A stretch of DNA of 64,000 nt from CALMEC01 sp963765105 (GCA_963765105.1 CAVXUW010000002.1:496001-560000); one strand, 5' to 3'; numbered from the stretch's first letter, positions 24,036 to 32,996 are shown. Notes: a model not told the origin generated them from the letters alone. Numbers and translations: made by a program.

Positions 24036-25652
24036 GTGATGACCTGGGGGGCACACGCGGGTCGTTGGCTGCTGTGGCGGCGTCGCGCGTGCCGTGCCGT
24101 GGTCGCGGGCCTGCTGACGGCTCCGACCGCTGTGGCCTCGGAAGGCCTGGTCATCAACGGCGGAGCACCGGCAACCAAGAGTTCCGTCGTGACGCTAAGC
24201 CTCACACCTCCACCCGCGGCGGCATCCATCCAGGTCTCGTTGGACGAGGGCTTTCTGGCGGCGGCAACCTCGCCGGTTGCCGTTCAGGTGGACGCGGTGA
24301 TCCCGTCCACCGGCCCCGAGGAGCGTGCGGTGCGATTTTGGGTCCGCTACCTCGACAGCGCATCCCAGCCGCTCCCCGTGGCGGTTCTGACGGAACAGAT
24401 CGTGTTGGACACTCTCGCTCCACGCCCGACGTCGGTGCTGGTGAGTCAGCGACGTCCCGTCTTTGTCTGCGAAGCGACAGGGCCGGGTGTGGGGGGAACG
24501 AGCCGCTCGGCCGTGGAGTTCACCTTTCGTGTTTCCCTCGCAGAAGCAGGCTCGGGCGCGTCGACATTCGAGATCGTGGGCGCCGGCCCGGTTGGGCCGC
24601 GTGACCCCGCACTTCCCGCGAACATCGTTGCCAATCCCGCGGTTCCCGTCTCCATCCTCACACGCGATGCCGTGGGAAACGTCTCATCGCCGATCGCGGT
24701 GACGATGCCCGCAGTCGCGACGACGGCGCTCCAACCGGCCTCCTTGCCATTTGCCTTCGCACAGGACTGTCGCCAGCCCGCACCGGCCGCATGGAACGAC
24801 CTCATTCGTCAGGCCTGGGCCCGGTCCGGCCGCAGCGCCCGCGACCGCCAGGTGATGCGTATTGCGCCCTCCTCCCTCGTCTGGACGTACTATCGCGGCC
24901 ATGGGCTTGTGCTGAACTGGGTCCATGCGGCAACCGAGCTCAAGCCGCGCCTCAAAGCCGGCCGTTTCGATGACTATCGGGCCGGGGTAGCGGAGGCGGT
25001 GGCGCTCTCCACCACGGAGAGATCTCCCTCGGGTCGGACGCTTCGCCTGAACGAAAACTGGTTTACCACACCCGACGATCGGCACCCGCCGCCGTGGCGG
25101 GATGCGATGGGCACGGCGCTCATTCTCGCTTCGCTCACACCGGCCCTGGCCAGTGATGCGCCACGTCATGAGCGCGATGTGGCGTTGCAGGTTGCCACCG
25201 AGTACCTGGAGTCGTTTGGCGTCGATTCGCGCGACGGCGGCCTTCTGTGGCGTGAGCGGGGACCGGGCGAGTGGTTCTTGGAATACACCTACCGAACCGA
25301 TGCCCGTGTCTTGAATGGCTTCATGCAGGCGGTGGTCAGCCTGGACCGTTTCAGCCGCCAGGCCGATCGCCTCGCCCGACGAGATGCACGGTGGCGCCCG
25401 CTTGCCGCCCGCGCGCGACAGCATGTCTACCGTGCCTCGCGTGCACTGGCGTACTGGCTACCGGCGTACGATCTCGGCGGGGGACGAACGCGCTACGACC
25501 TCACTAGCGACCCAGCGTCGCGGAGCTATCGCCTCTACCACCAGAAGCTCTTGGGATCACTGGCACAGGTTTCCTACGTGCCTCGCAGGTGGCGAGTCAC
25601 GTTCATGACCTACCGGGTTCGGTGGGGCGGTTCGCGAGTGGCCGTTCGCTGA
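24036..25652 (+). CDS. Secreted protein with D-glucuronyl C5-epimerase-like C-terminal domain
   Basis: About 538 residues; starts GTG-ATG, so ATG 24039 is equally possible. An Arg-rich N-terminus and hydrophobic core (AVVAGLLTAPTAVAS) act as signal peptide. Residues about 45-230 are beta-rich and Ig-like (SSVVTLSLTPPPAAASIQVS; ILTRDAVGNVSSPIAV). The C-terminal half is alpha-helical, with GGLLWRERGPGEWFLEYTYRTDARVLNGFMQAVVSL, YDLTSDPAS and YHQKLLGSL, matching the C5-epimerase C-terminal pattern. The animal and bacterial enzymes act on heparosan-like chains; here a cell-surface polysaccharide role is inference. Confidence 0.65.
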   Translation: MMTWGAHAGRWLLWRRRACRAVVAGLLTAPTAVASEGLVINGGAPATKSSVVTLSLTPPPAAASIQVSLDEGFLAAATSPVAVQVDAVIPSTGPEERAVRFWVRYLDSASQPLPVAVLTEQIVLDTLAPRPTSVLVSQRRPVFVCEATGPGVGGTSRSAVEFTFRVSLAEAGSGASTFEIVGAGPVGPRDPALPANIVANPAVPVSILTRDAVGNVSSPIAVTMPAVATTALQPASLPFAFAQDCRQPAPAAWNDLIRQAWARSGRSARDRQVMRIAPSSLVWTYYRGHGLVLNWVHAATELKPRLKAGRFDDYRAGVAEAVALSTTERSPSGRTLRLNENWFTTPDDRHPPPWRDAMGTALILASLTPALASDAPRHERDVALQVATEYLESFGVDSRDGGLLWRERGPGEWFLEYTYRTDARVLNGFMQAVVSLDRFSRQADRLARRDARWRPLAARARQHVYRASRALAYWLPAYDLGGGRTRYDLTSDPASRSYRLYHQKLLGSLAQVSYVPRRWRVTFMTYRVRWGGSRVAVR

Positions 25653-25665
25653 CGCGGTGGGGCCG

Positions 25666-26604
25666 TCACACGGGATCGATGTTCCCGCCGGTGACGATCA
25701 GACCGATCGTGCGGTTGGCGAAAAGCTCGGGGTAGCGGACAAGTGCGGCCAATGCGGTTGCGCTCGACGGTTCGATCTCCTCGCCAAAGAGGGAGCGGAA
25801 CAGCGTCATCGCTGCGCGCACCTCATCATCACTGACCAAAACGACATCGACCGCGTGCGAGCGCATGAGGTCGAGGTTGATCTGACCGACCGTTCCACGG
25901 AGACCGTCGCAGATGGTGTCCGGCGTGTGGTCGACAACGCGGCGTCCCGTTGCGAGCGAGTCATGCGCGTCGCGTGCGCCGTCGGGCTCCGCTCCCACGG
26001 TTGTGATTGATGGGCTGATTCCGTGGGCGGCGATCGCCGTCCCGCTGATCAGCCCGCCGCCTCCGACGGGGGTGACGATGATCTCGATGTCGGGGTGCTC
26101 GGTGAGGAGTTCGTCGGCCGCTGTGCCCTGTCCGGCGATCACACGAGGATCCTCGAACGGGTGAATGGGCACGGCGCCCGTTTCGGCGACGATCGCGGCC
26201 AGGCCCGCGACGCGAGCGGTCATCGTCGGTTCGCACGAATACACGACACCACCCTGTGCGCTCACCCCGTCGCGCTTGACGCCGACGCTGCCCGTCGGCA
26301 TGACCACGTGGCACGGGATTCCCCGGAGGCGGGCGGCCATCGCGAGGGCCTGCCCGTGGTTGCCCGACGAATGCGTTGCCACCCCGTTCTGCGCCTCGGC
26401 CTCGGACAGCGACTGCACGGCGTTGGTGGCCCCGCGGTACTTGAATGATCGGGTGTGCTGATGGTGCTCACACTTGAGGAGAATTCGCGCCCCAACCCGC
26501 CCGTCGAGGGCGTCGGACCGAACCACCTCGGTTCGCACCACAAACTCGGCGAGACGAGCCGACGCCGCGCGGACATCCGCGATGGTGGGGTTTGGGTCAC
26601 TCAC
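25666..26604 (-). CDS. PLP-dependent serine/threonine dehydratase-like protein
   Basis: A 312-residue fold-type II PLP enzyme. The Schiff-base Lys is in RSFKYRGA, substrate and phosphate loops are SSGNHGQALA and VGGGGLISG, and the C-terminal VTGGNID contacts the pyridine ring. Its size, without a regulatory ACT domain, suits a catabolic threonine/serine dehydratase or a serine racemase; the two cannot be separated here. GTG start. Convergent with the C5-epimerase-like gene. Confidence 0.88.
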   Translation of the reverse strand: MSDPNPTIADVRAASARLAEFVVRTEVVRSDALDGRVGARILLKCEHHQHTRSFKYRGATNAVQSLSEAEAQNGVATHSSGNHGQALAMAARLRGIPCHVVMPTGSVGVKRDGVSAQGGVVYSCEPTMTARVAGLAAIVAETGAVPIHPFEDPRVIAGQGTAADELLTEHPDIEIIVTPVGGGGLISGTAIAAHGISPSITTVGAEPDGARDAHDSLATGRRVVDHTPDTICDGLRGTVGQINLDLMRSHAVDVVLVSDDEVRAAMTLFRSLFGEEIEPSSATALAALVRYPELFANRTIGLIVTGGNIDPV

Positions 26605-26693
26605 ACGCAGACACTCTCAGACAGCGGCCACGGGAAGCGGAGGGAGAGGCGGAGAACAACCGATAGGGCTCAGGATTTGTAAAGTCATCGCCG

Positions 26694-28077
26694 GTGGCAG
26701 TCCTTGATCGCATTGCGCGGGTGGGCCTCGGCAATGCGCTCGACGTTCTCGGGCTGTGTCTGCTCGTGGGAGCACTCCTGACGAGTGTTGGCTGGGCCAT
26801 TTCGGTCGGCACGACCTCCGGCGAGGAGTTTTGGTCTCTTTTCGCGAGTATCGCCGCAACGAACACCGCGCCGTTCGCGGTGGTGGGAGCGCTTGTCCTT
26901 TTCCTCGCCGCGGTTGTGCGTTCCACCCGGTCGCGCATTCTCAACGCGCTGGCGGTGCGGAGCGCTGCCGCGGTGCTGCTCGTGTTGTTGGCGGTGGCAT
27001 CGGCCGGGATCGTTGTTGGCCGTTTGAGGATAGGGCTCGACGGGTTGTCCGAGTCGCACCGCGTCCTGGTAATCGCCTCGGACGTCTTTGTCATGATCGC
27101 CGCCGCCATCGGTGCCTCTGCGCTTCTTGTGCAGCCAACGCGCATTGGGATCGATTCGACCCGCTCGCGTACGCGTCGGCCGCTGCGGGTGGTGTTGGAG
27201 CTCATGGCCGCAGCGCTTTCTCTCTCACTGATCTCGGCGGGCGCCGCCGCCATCCTGTTCTTCCGTAAGTTCCGTGACGTCTCCCGCGGCGACGGGGAAG
27301 GCGGAACGCCGCTTGTCGGTGAGACGAGCCTCGTCTGGGATGTCATCGGCCGGCTGGACATGAACATCGGGCTGTTGACCCTCCTTCTCGGGGCTTTCGC
27401 CGGGGTGGTCACCCCAGTCGACTATCGCCGGAGCCGGAGCTGGTGGACTTGCGCGGCAGGCGTGATGCTCATTCTCTTTGCTCGCGTGATCCATGGTTTC
27501 CCAGCGAGTAACACCCGCCTCGAAAGCCTCATCGACGCCGTCGCAGCGTTCACGATGCTCCTCTTTGTCGTCGCCGCGATCGCCTTTGGGATCGCAACCG
27601 TGCGCGCCGCCGGCGGAGGGGGAACTGCACATGACCCACGACTACCGGAGAGCTTCGTCGTGTGGGTTTCGGGCGCACTGCTGGTCGTGGCGATGTTGCC
27701 CGCCCTCGCTGAGATCATCGAACTGCTCCTTGCGCCCCTGCGTATCGTCGACCGCGTCTTGGGGGAGCTACGGAGAATGGTTTGTGGGCGTCTCACCGAT
27801 CTGGGTGCTTCTGAGCGCACTTGCTCTTGTGACTCTCAGCAATGCGCCCCATCACACCCCGATGTTGCGGGGCATACGACTGATGGGGGTGCCGGCGTCT
27901 CTGTGCGTTCTTGCCAGTGAGGCGCTCCAGATTGTCACTGCGTTGACGTTCCAGAGCGACGTGCCCGGACGCATTGTGTTTTCTCTGGACGCCGTGCTCG
28001 GCACCATTGTCGCCATTGGGCTGGTGGTTGTCGCGGTGGTGCTTGCCTGTTCAGATCGCCTTGGCACTGAGAGCTGA
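26694..28077 (+). CDS. Polytopic membrane protein interrupted by an apparent frameshift
   Basis: The first frame gives 408 residues with about nine hydrophobic segments, but after RVLGELRR its tail becomes Cys-rich and non-membrane-like. In the +1 frame from the same point the hydrophobic pattern resumes (SPIWVLLSALALVTLSN; VPASLCVLASEALQIVTALTF; VLGTIVAIGLVVVAVVLAC) to 28077. Removing one G from the GGGGG at 27761-27765 joins them as RVLGSYGEWFVGVSPIWV, giving about 460 residues. This is either a real frameshift or a homopolymer sequence error. No family recognised. Confidence 0.65.
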
Positions 28078-28099
28078 CGTCAGATGATGAGCTCTGCAG

Positions 28100-28537
28100 C
28101 TACACGCCGAAGCTGTCGCCGCACGAGCAGGTGCTCGTGGCGTTGGGGTTCTTGATCTTGAACCCGCGGCGAAGGAGCGTCGACTCGTAGTCGACGATGG
28201 AGCCGGTCACATGGATCGTGCTTTTGAGGTCCATCAGGAGGCGCACGCCGTTTGACATGAGCTCACGCTCGCCGGCCTGGATCGGTTCACCCTTCTCGAT
28301 CAAGTCGATGTGGTACTCCAGCCCGGAGCACCCACCGGCGAGGATGCGGAGGCGGACACCGGTGTCTTTGTTCTGCGCGTCAGCGGCCTGGCGGATGTAG
28401 TTGGCGGCCGAGTCCGTGACGGCCACTTCGGCGTCGCCGGCCTCACGGGCCTGCTTCGCGGCACGAGCACGTTCGCGGGCAGCGGCCTTCTTCTCCTCCA
28501 GCGTCATGGGGGGTGGTGTGGTGGCGGTGTCGGCCAT
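28100..28537 (-). CDS. A-type iron-sulfur carrier protein (HesB/IscA family)
   Basis: A 145-residue protein with a charged helical N-terminal extension (MTLEEKKAAARERARAAKQAREAGD) and a C-terminal A-type domain: VTDSAANYIRQ, ILAGGCSGLEYHIDL, and TSTCSCGDSFGV. The three conserved Cys residues (GGCSG and C-x-C) are present. It accepts and delivers Fe-S clusters in the cytosol. ATG overlaps the TAA of the sufT-like gene by one base (TAATG), so it is the third gene of a sufU operon. Confidence 0.92.
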   Translation of the reverse strand: MADTATTPPPMTLEEKKAAARERARAAKQAREAGDAEVAVTDSAANYIRQAADAQNKDTGVRLRILAGGCSGLEYHIDLIEKGEPIQAGERELMSNGVRLLMDLKSTIHVTGSIVDYESTLLRRGFKIKNPNATSTCSCGDSFGV

Positions 28538-28848
28538 TACATGAACCCCATGACCTTCATCATCAGCTTGCCTTCGTCGCTCATCGCCTCGGGCGACCAC
28601 GGTGGGTCCCACACCCAGTTGACGTCCACGTCCTCGACACCGTCGAGGGGGAGGAGGGCGGCGCGCGAATCGCCGATGATCTGCTCCGTGAGCGGGCACC
28701 CCATCGATGTCAGCGTCATATCGAGGATGACCTTGCCGTTGCCGTCCTGCGCGACGCCGTAAAGCAGCCCCAGGTCAACGATGTTGACGCCGAGTTCGGG
28801 GTCTTCCACCTGCTTCATCGCTTCGCGAATATCGTCGTCAGTGGCCAT
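28537..28848 (-). CDS. sufT: SufT-like MIP18/DUF59 Fe-S assembly protein
   Basis: A 103-residue DUF59 protein: DIREAMKQVEDPELGVNIVDLGLLYGV, LTSMGCPL with the conserved Cys, and VWDPPWSPEAMSDEGKLMM. The family helps maturation of Fe-S proteins in organisms using SUF. It overlaps sufU by 11 bp and the A-type carrier by 1 bp, so it is firmly in an operon. The N-terminal domain of the Mrp protein near 54 kb is a relative. Confidence 0.9.
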   Translation of the reverse strand: MATDDDIREAMKQVEDPELGVNIVDLGLLYGVAQDGNGKVILDMTLTSMGCPLTEQIIGDSRAALLPLDGVEDVDVNWVWDPPWSPEAMSDEGKLMMKVMGFM

Positions 28849-29284
28849 TGCTCCCTCCCGTATCGCGGTCGATGGCGTCCTTCAGTGCCATCCATGAAAG
28901 CAGAGCGCACTTCACTCGCGCCGGAAACTTGGCAACACCGCCCAAAGCGACGGCGTCTCCGAGACGTTCCTCGTCGGGTTCGGTGTCCCTGAGCATCACC
29001 TGGCGAAAGTGCTCCACGAGGTCCAAGGCCTCGGTGGTGGGCCGGCCGATGACGACCTCGCTCATCATCGACGCCGACGCCTGTGAGATCGAGCAGCCCT
29101 GACCAGTGTGGCCGATCGCCACCAGCTGGCCGTCGTCGACCCGGATCTCGAGGTGGATCTCGTCCCCGCACATGGGATTGTTGTGGTCGACGGTTGCCGT
29201 GGGATCGTCAACGGTCCCGCGGTGGCGGCGGTTCTTGTAGTGATCGAGGATGACCTCCTGGTAGAGGTCGTCAATACCGCCCAT
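28838..29284 (-). CDS. sufU: SufU, zinc-dependent sulfur acceptor of the SUF system
   Basis: A 148-residue SufU: DDLYQEVILDHYKNRRHRG, then NPMCGDEIHLEI, GQGCSISQASASMM and RVKCALLSW, giving the three Cys and Asp of the zinc/persulfide site. SufU accepts sulfur from the SufS cysteine desulfurase. ATG at 29284 has GGAG about 8 nt upstream, and the longer frame upstream is rejected. It heads the leftward operon; the sufBDCS genes lie 5-10 kb away, so the pathway is split across two loci. Confidence 0.94.
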   Translation of the reverse strand: MGGIDDLYQEVILDHYKNRRHRGTVDDPTATVDHNNPMCGDEIHLEIRVDDGQLVAIGHTGQGCSISQASASMMSEVVIGRPTTEALDLVEHFRQVMLRDTEPDEERLGDAVALGGVAKFPARVKCALLSWMALKDAIDRDTGGSNGH

Positions 29285-29416
29285 CGCGTCTCCGATGTGG
29301 GGAAGGACAATGTGTAACCCCACCATTGTAGATCCGGTGGTTGCGTGCCGGCCGACTCTAACGCTCGGACCGTTCTCTGCCGATATCAGACGCAATCCGA
29401 TTTATCAGGAAGGTCC

Positions 29417-31000
29417 ATGCCCGCCACACGAGGTGAACCAAAAGTTGCCGGCCCAATCGACGGTGCTTCGCTCGCTGCGGGCGCCGTTGTCGCCGTGGCG
29501 TTGTGGTTCGCGATTCGTATCGACGCCTCCCGTGGCGCAATCCCGGACTGGCGGCTCGCCGCATGGATCATCGGCGCGATTGCGCTGTTGTGCGGTGTGC
29601 AGGCGTTCCTCGTGTCACGGTCGACGGCCCGGTTGGACAAGAAGGTGGCGGACCTGGAGTTCGACGCCCTCCACGACGGGCTGACGGGTCTTCCCAATCG
29701 GCGCCTGTTCGACGATCGCGTCGCTCAGTGCGCCCGTGAACGCCTTCGCGGCGATAACGACGCAGCCGTGGTTCTCGTCGACCTCGACGGCTTCAAACAG
29801 ATCAACGAGTCGATCGGCCAGGCCGCTGCCGATCGCCTGATCGCCGATGTCGCACGGCGCCTGGGAACACGCCTGCGCCGCAGTGACACGTTGGCCCGTC
29901 TGGGTGGTGATGAGTTCGCCGTTCTGTTGCCCACTGTCGACGGTGAGGCCGGTGCCAGGACGATCGCCGAAGCGCTCCGAGTCGCGCTTGCGACCCCGTT
30001 CACCGTTGATGGGGTGACCGTCGCGATTACGGCGAGCACGTCCATTGCGATGATGGATGAGCAGGGAACCAGCGCGAAAAGCATGCTGCAGCGTGCCGAC
30101 CGGTCGATGTACCGGGCCAAGTCGAACGGGACCGGCGTGGCCGTGTACGAGCATGAGGCTGACGGTGTCGGCCGCGATGAGCTAGCTCTCATCAGCGACC
30201 TGCGCCGCGCCATCTCCAGCGGCGAGCTCCGTCTTCACTACCAGCCCAAGGCGTCCCTGGCCAGCCACAAGATTCGTAGCGTGGAGGCCCTCATTCGCTG
30301 GGAGCACCCCACGCGAGGCTTCCTCACGCCGAACGTGTTCATCCCACTGGCCGAACGCAGCGGGCTCATGACGCAGATGACCTACTGGGTCATCGACGAG
30401 GCCCTGCGCCAGGCGCGCGAATGGGCCGACGGTGGTGTGGGGGTGAAGGTGGCTGTGAACCTGTCGCAGTCAAGCTTGCTCGACCCGGGCATCACCGCCG
30501 AGATCGCCCGTGCCTTCGAGCGCCACGGTATTCCGGCGAAGGCGTTGGAGATTGAGATCACCGAAAGCGCTTTGGTCTCCGACCTCAAGGCGGCGAATGC
30601 CGCGCTGAGCCGTCTCGATGAGATGGGCATTGCGCTATCAATTGACGACTATGGCACCGGGCACTCGTCGCTGTCTCACGTGCGTGGTTTGCCGGTGAGC
30701 TGCATCAAGATCGACCGGTCGTTCGTGTCCGGGATGCTTGCCAACACGAAGGACGCCGCGATCGTTCGTTCCACCATCGACCTGGCAAAGGACCTCGGCA
30801 TTGGAGTCGTGGCCGAAGGTGTCGAGACGATGGAGGAGTGGGAGGCGCTTGCTGACCTCGGCTGCCACCTTGCCCAGGGCTTCCTCATCAGTCGGCCCAA
30901 GCCCGGCGCGGAACTCCTGGAATGGCTCAACGGAACCGGCTTCACGTTCCGCATGGACGCCAAGTACGAGGGCTCCACCCCGATGCCCGATTTCACGTAA
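29417..31000 (+). CDS. Membrane-anchored GGDEF-EAL cyclic-di-GMP protein
   Basis: A 527-residue protein; ATG follows AGGAAGG. Two N-terminal transmembrane helices (SLAAGAVVAVALWFAIRI; LAAWIIGAIALLCGVQAFLV) lead to a GGDEF domain with intact LGGDEFAVLL, then an EAL domain with EALIRWEHP, NLSQSSL, EITESAL, IDDYGTGHSSL, KIDRSFV and AEGVET. All catalytic and metal residues of both domains appear present, so it could make, degrade, or switch c-di-GMP. No separate sensor domain is visible. Divergent from sufU. Confidence 0.93.
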   Translation: MPATRGEPKVAGPIDGASLAAGAVVAVALWFAIRIDASRGAIPDWRLAAWIIGAIALLCGVQAFLVSRSTARLDKKVADLEFDALHDGLTGLPNRRLFDDRVAQCARERLRGDNDAAVVLVDLDGFKQINESIGQAAADRLIADVARRLGTRLRRSDTLARLGGDEFAVLLPTVDGEAGARTIAEALRVALATPFTVDGVTVAITASTSIAMMDEQGTSAKSMLQRADRSMYRAKSNGTGVAVYEHEADGVGRDELALISDLRRAISSGELRLHYQPKASLASHKIRSVEALIRWEHPTRGFLTPNVFIPLAERSGLMTQMTYWVIDEALRQAREWADGGVGVKVAVNLSQSSLLDPGITAEIARAFERHGIPAKALEIEITESALVSDLKAANAALSRLDEMGIALSIDDYGTGHSSLSHVRGLPVSCIKIDRSFVSGMLANTKDAAIVRSTIDLAKDLGIGVVAEGVETMEEWEALADLGCHLAQGFLISRPKPGAELLEWLNGTGFTFRMDAKYEGSTPMPDFT

Positions 31001-31042
31001 CTACCAACGACTGGCGGTCGATCACACCGGGTCGATTGTTCG

Positions 31043-32314
31043 TCATGGGCACAAATTGGCCCACAGTGCCGAGACCGGCAGGGCGACGATCTGATCGTCG
31101 AAGCGGACCCGCTGCGTTCCGTTGTGCAGGACTATGCCCTGATGAAAACGTTGTCCAAGACGTGATCTGAGGAAGTCGATGTGGCGGGCGTGCGCCGTCG
31201 TCGGTGTGGCGGTCGCCTTGACCTCGATGGCCACGACACGCCCCTGGCGCTCGAGGATGAGGTCCACCTTGCGCTGATCACGATCCCGGTACTGGCCGAG
31301 GGAGGTAGGGGCATCAGACCACGTCGCCTGTTTCGCGATCTCTCCAACGACAAACGTCTCGAGGAGCGGGCCGAACCATCGGGATGTCGGTGCGGCAAGG
31401 CTCGTGGAGGTTTCTCCGAGCAAGTGGCAGCCGAGAGCAGTGTCCATGAGGTGGGCCACCGACCGCCGTTTGGCGCGGTTGGTGAGGCTCGTCGTCCACG
31501 CCGGCAGTGAACGGACGAGGTAGAGAGTCTCGAGAAGCTCCAGGTGCGTTCGGATCGTTGTTTCATCTGCGAGAAGCTCGCGAGCGAGATCGGCGACAAC
31601 GATTTCCCCGGACGTTCGCGCTGCAATCTGGCTCACGAGGTCGCCGGGAAGGGACGAGCGGCGAACCACACCAACCTGATCGACGTTTGTTGGGGCGAGG
31701 ACGGTGTCGAGGTAGCTCCGGCACCATGCGCTGCGAAAACGGGTGCCTGAGGACGACAACGCGAGTTCGGGAAAGCCACCCGTGATGATCATATCGGCGT
31801 AGTCACGACGTCGGATGAGATCACAGCGAGACTGAAGAAGGTCGTTGTCCCCGAAGGCCTCCTCCAGAAACCGCTCGTGGACGCCCCGCATCTCGCCGAC
31901 CGACAATGGGAGGAGGTCAACGATCCCGACGCGTCCTGTGAGGCTTTCTGCGAGTCGGCGTGTTGTAAGAAAGCGCGTTGAGCCGGCCAGCAGGTACTGA
32001 CCGCGATCGTTGGTCGAATCGAGCACCTTCTTGACACTCAGCAGCAGCCCAGGTCCCCCACGCTGAAATTCGTCAATGGCTGGCCGCTCCGGAAGTTGCT
32101 CAAGAAAACCGGTGGGGTCGTTCACCGCAAGATCGAGCTGAACGGGGTCATCTAACGTGATGACCGGGCCACGGGCGCGTTGAACCTGTCCCACGACGGT
32201 GCTCTTGCCCGCCTGGCGCGGGCCATTAACGACAACGGCGCGAAATCCGTCGAGCAATTCACGAATGATTGGGCCGGACCGGCGTGGCAGCTCGTGCATC
32301 TTTCTCCAGCTCAT
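31043..32314 (-). CDS. DUF4143-type AAA+ ATPase with C-terminal nuclease-like domain
   Basis: A 423-residue protein: Walker A GPRQAGKST near residue 31, LDDPVQLDLA, Walker B-like PAIDEFQR, sensor-like LLAGSTRFL, a winged-helix middle (LARELLADETTIRTHLELLE), and a C-terminal VDLILERQGRVVAIEVKAT typical of PD-(D/E)XK-fold DUF4143 domains. Such genes are widespread and patchy; their role is not established, and defence or TA-like roles have been suggested. No ribosome site. Three 23-bp repeats lie just upstream. Possibly laterally acquired. Confidence 0.85.
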   Translation of the reverse strand: MSWRKMHELPRRSGPIIRELLDGFRAVVVNGPRQAGKSTVVGQVQRARGPVITLDDPVQLDLAVNDPTGFLEQLPERPAIDEFQRGGPGLLLSVKKVLDSTNDRGQYLLAGSTRFLTTRRLAESLTGRVGIVDLLPLSVGEMRGVHERFLEEAFGDNDLLQSRCDLIRRRDYADMIITGGFPELALSSSGTRFRSAWCRSYLDTVLAPTNVDQVGVVRRSSLPGDLVSQIAARTSGEIVVADLARELLADETTIRTHLELLETLYLVRSLPAWTTSLTNRAKRRSVAHLMDTALGCHLLGETSTSLAAPTSRWFGPLLETFVVGEIAKQATWSDAPTSLGQYRDRDQRKVDLILERQGRVVAIEVKATATPTTAHARHIDFLRSRLGQRFHQGIVLHNGTQRVRFDDQIVALPVSALWANLCP

Positions 32315-32347
32315 TGCCGTGTTTGACGCTTGGCGACCTATCGTATT

Positions 32348-32416
32348 CGGCTTTTTGCCGGTCGCCTAATCAGATTTTTGCCGTGTCGCTAGTCGGAGTT
32401 TTGCCGAAGGAAAAGT
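32348..32416 (-). repeat. Three tandem 23-bp repeats upstream of the DUF4143 ATPase gene
   Basis: Units 32348-32370, 32371-32393 and 32394-32416 each carry an (A/G/T)TTTTGCCG core at the same phase (TTTTTGCCG, TTTTTGCCG, GTTTTGCCG), that is CGGCAAAA on the gene's strand. They end 34 bp before the start codon. A TACGAT -10-like box on the minus strand lies between repeats and gene. They look like repressor-binding iterons. There is no spacer/repeat alternation, so this is not a CRISPR array. Confidence 0.7.
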
Positions 32417-32468
32417 GACGTCGACCATTGGGCCGGGACGAGTCGCTCGCTTTGTGCTGGCGCCGGCT

Positions 32469-32572
32469 AGCTGAAGTAGGCGCGGCAGCCGTGGAGGGCG
32501 CGCACGAGGGCGTCAATGTCGTCGCTGGTGCTGTACACGTGGGTGCTGGCGCGGGCGGTTGCGGCCACGCCC
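32469..32572 (-). repeat. Displaced copy of the sufS 3' end (direct repeat A)
   Basis: This 104-bp segment matches 34182-34285, the true sufS 3' end, at 103 of 104 positions. The single difference (32493) is a synonymous Leu codon change. It encodes the last 34 SufS residues and then TAG rather than TGA. Similarity starts at the stop codon's T and ends abruptly inside the gene. Orientation is the same as the intact copy, so the two bracket 1.6 kb as direct repeats. Confidence 0.95.
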
Positions 32573-32841
32573 GAGATCCTCCTCGACTAAAGGATGGAAA
32601 TGCGTTTGACCCCTGATTGATCGTAGATGGGAATGGCATTGCCCTCACCGCGTCTTTGCGCTTCCCGCGCGGCCTCGGGACTCGATGGCGGAACTCCGAA
32701 AAACTCTTCGATTCGCACATGGCCAAGGGTGCCGTCATCACCAACTGCTGCCATGAGCCTCGGTTATTGGCTCCCTTCCACCAGGCCAGTCTGCCTAGAA
32801 ACAGAGCCTCCAACTAACCCCGGACGCTTCACGTCGCATGG

Positions 32842-32874
32842 GTTGTTGATTAGTGTCTGACACCAATCAACAAC
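32842..32874. repeat. 33-bp near-perfect palindrome
   Basis: Two 16-bp arms, starting GTTGTTGATT and ending AATCAACAAC, pair with one mismatch around a single central base; the core reads GTGTCTGACAC. It is too tight to be a terminator loop and has no T-tract. It resembles a REP-like or recombination/operator palindrome, and GTGTCTGACAC cores occur in REP-type elements as far as I recall. It lies inside the segment bracketed by sufS repeats. Confidence 0.7.
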
Positions 32875-32959
32875 AGTGTCGCCCAGCCCTTCAAGATCAG
32901 GGTCGACGCGTCCGCACCACGTCCAATACTCAGGTTTGGCGGGCTTGAGCGCGGCTATA

Positions 32960-32986
32960 AGGTGGGCGCCAGGGTGGCGCCCACCT
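32960..32986 (-). terminator. GC-rich hairpin terminator after the small secreted-protein genes
   Basis: A perfect 12-bp stem AGGTGGGCGCCA/TGGCGCCCACCT with a 3-nt loop lies 10 bp beyond the stop of the 158-residue secreted protein. On the minus strand it is followed by TATAG rather than a U-run, the hairpin-only type common in actinobacteria. Confidence 0.75.
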
Positions 32987-32996
32987 ATTCTCACCG

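Larger units (their letters stand above)
32573..32996. other. Non-coding part of the segment between the two sufS 3' ends
   Basis: No convincing gene. Minus-strand frames at 32370-32813 and 32764-32994 run through the repeat, palindrome and hairpin and lack ribosome sites. It contains the 33-bp palindrome (32842-32874) and the terminator hairpin (32960-32986). Third-base bias typical of neighbouring genes is not evident here. Confidence 0.5.

Noticed and set aside
32348..32416. Tandem repeats considered as a CRISPR array
   Set aside because: Units are contiguous 23-mers with a shared core and no unique spacers; no cas genes nearby.
32469..32572. Sequence copy A as a separate small gene
   Set aside because: It contains only the last 34 SufS codons with no start; it is a duplicated fragment.
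32370..32813. 147-codon minus-strand frame through the sufS duplicate
   Set aside because: It reads the repeat in a frame other than SufS, has no ribosome site and shows low-complexity Pro/Ala content.
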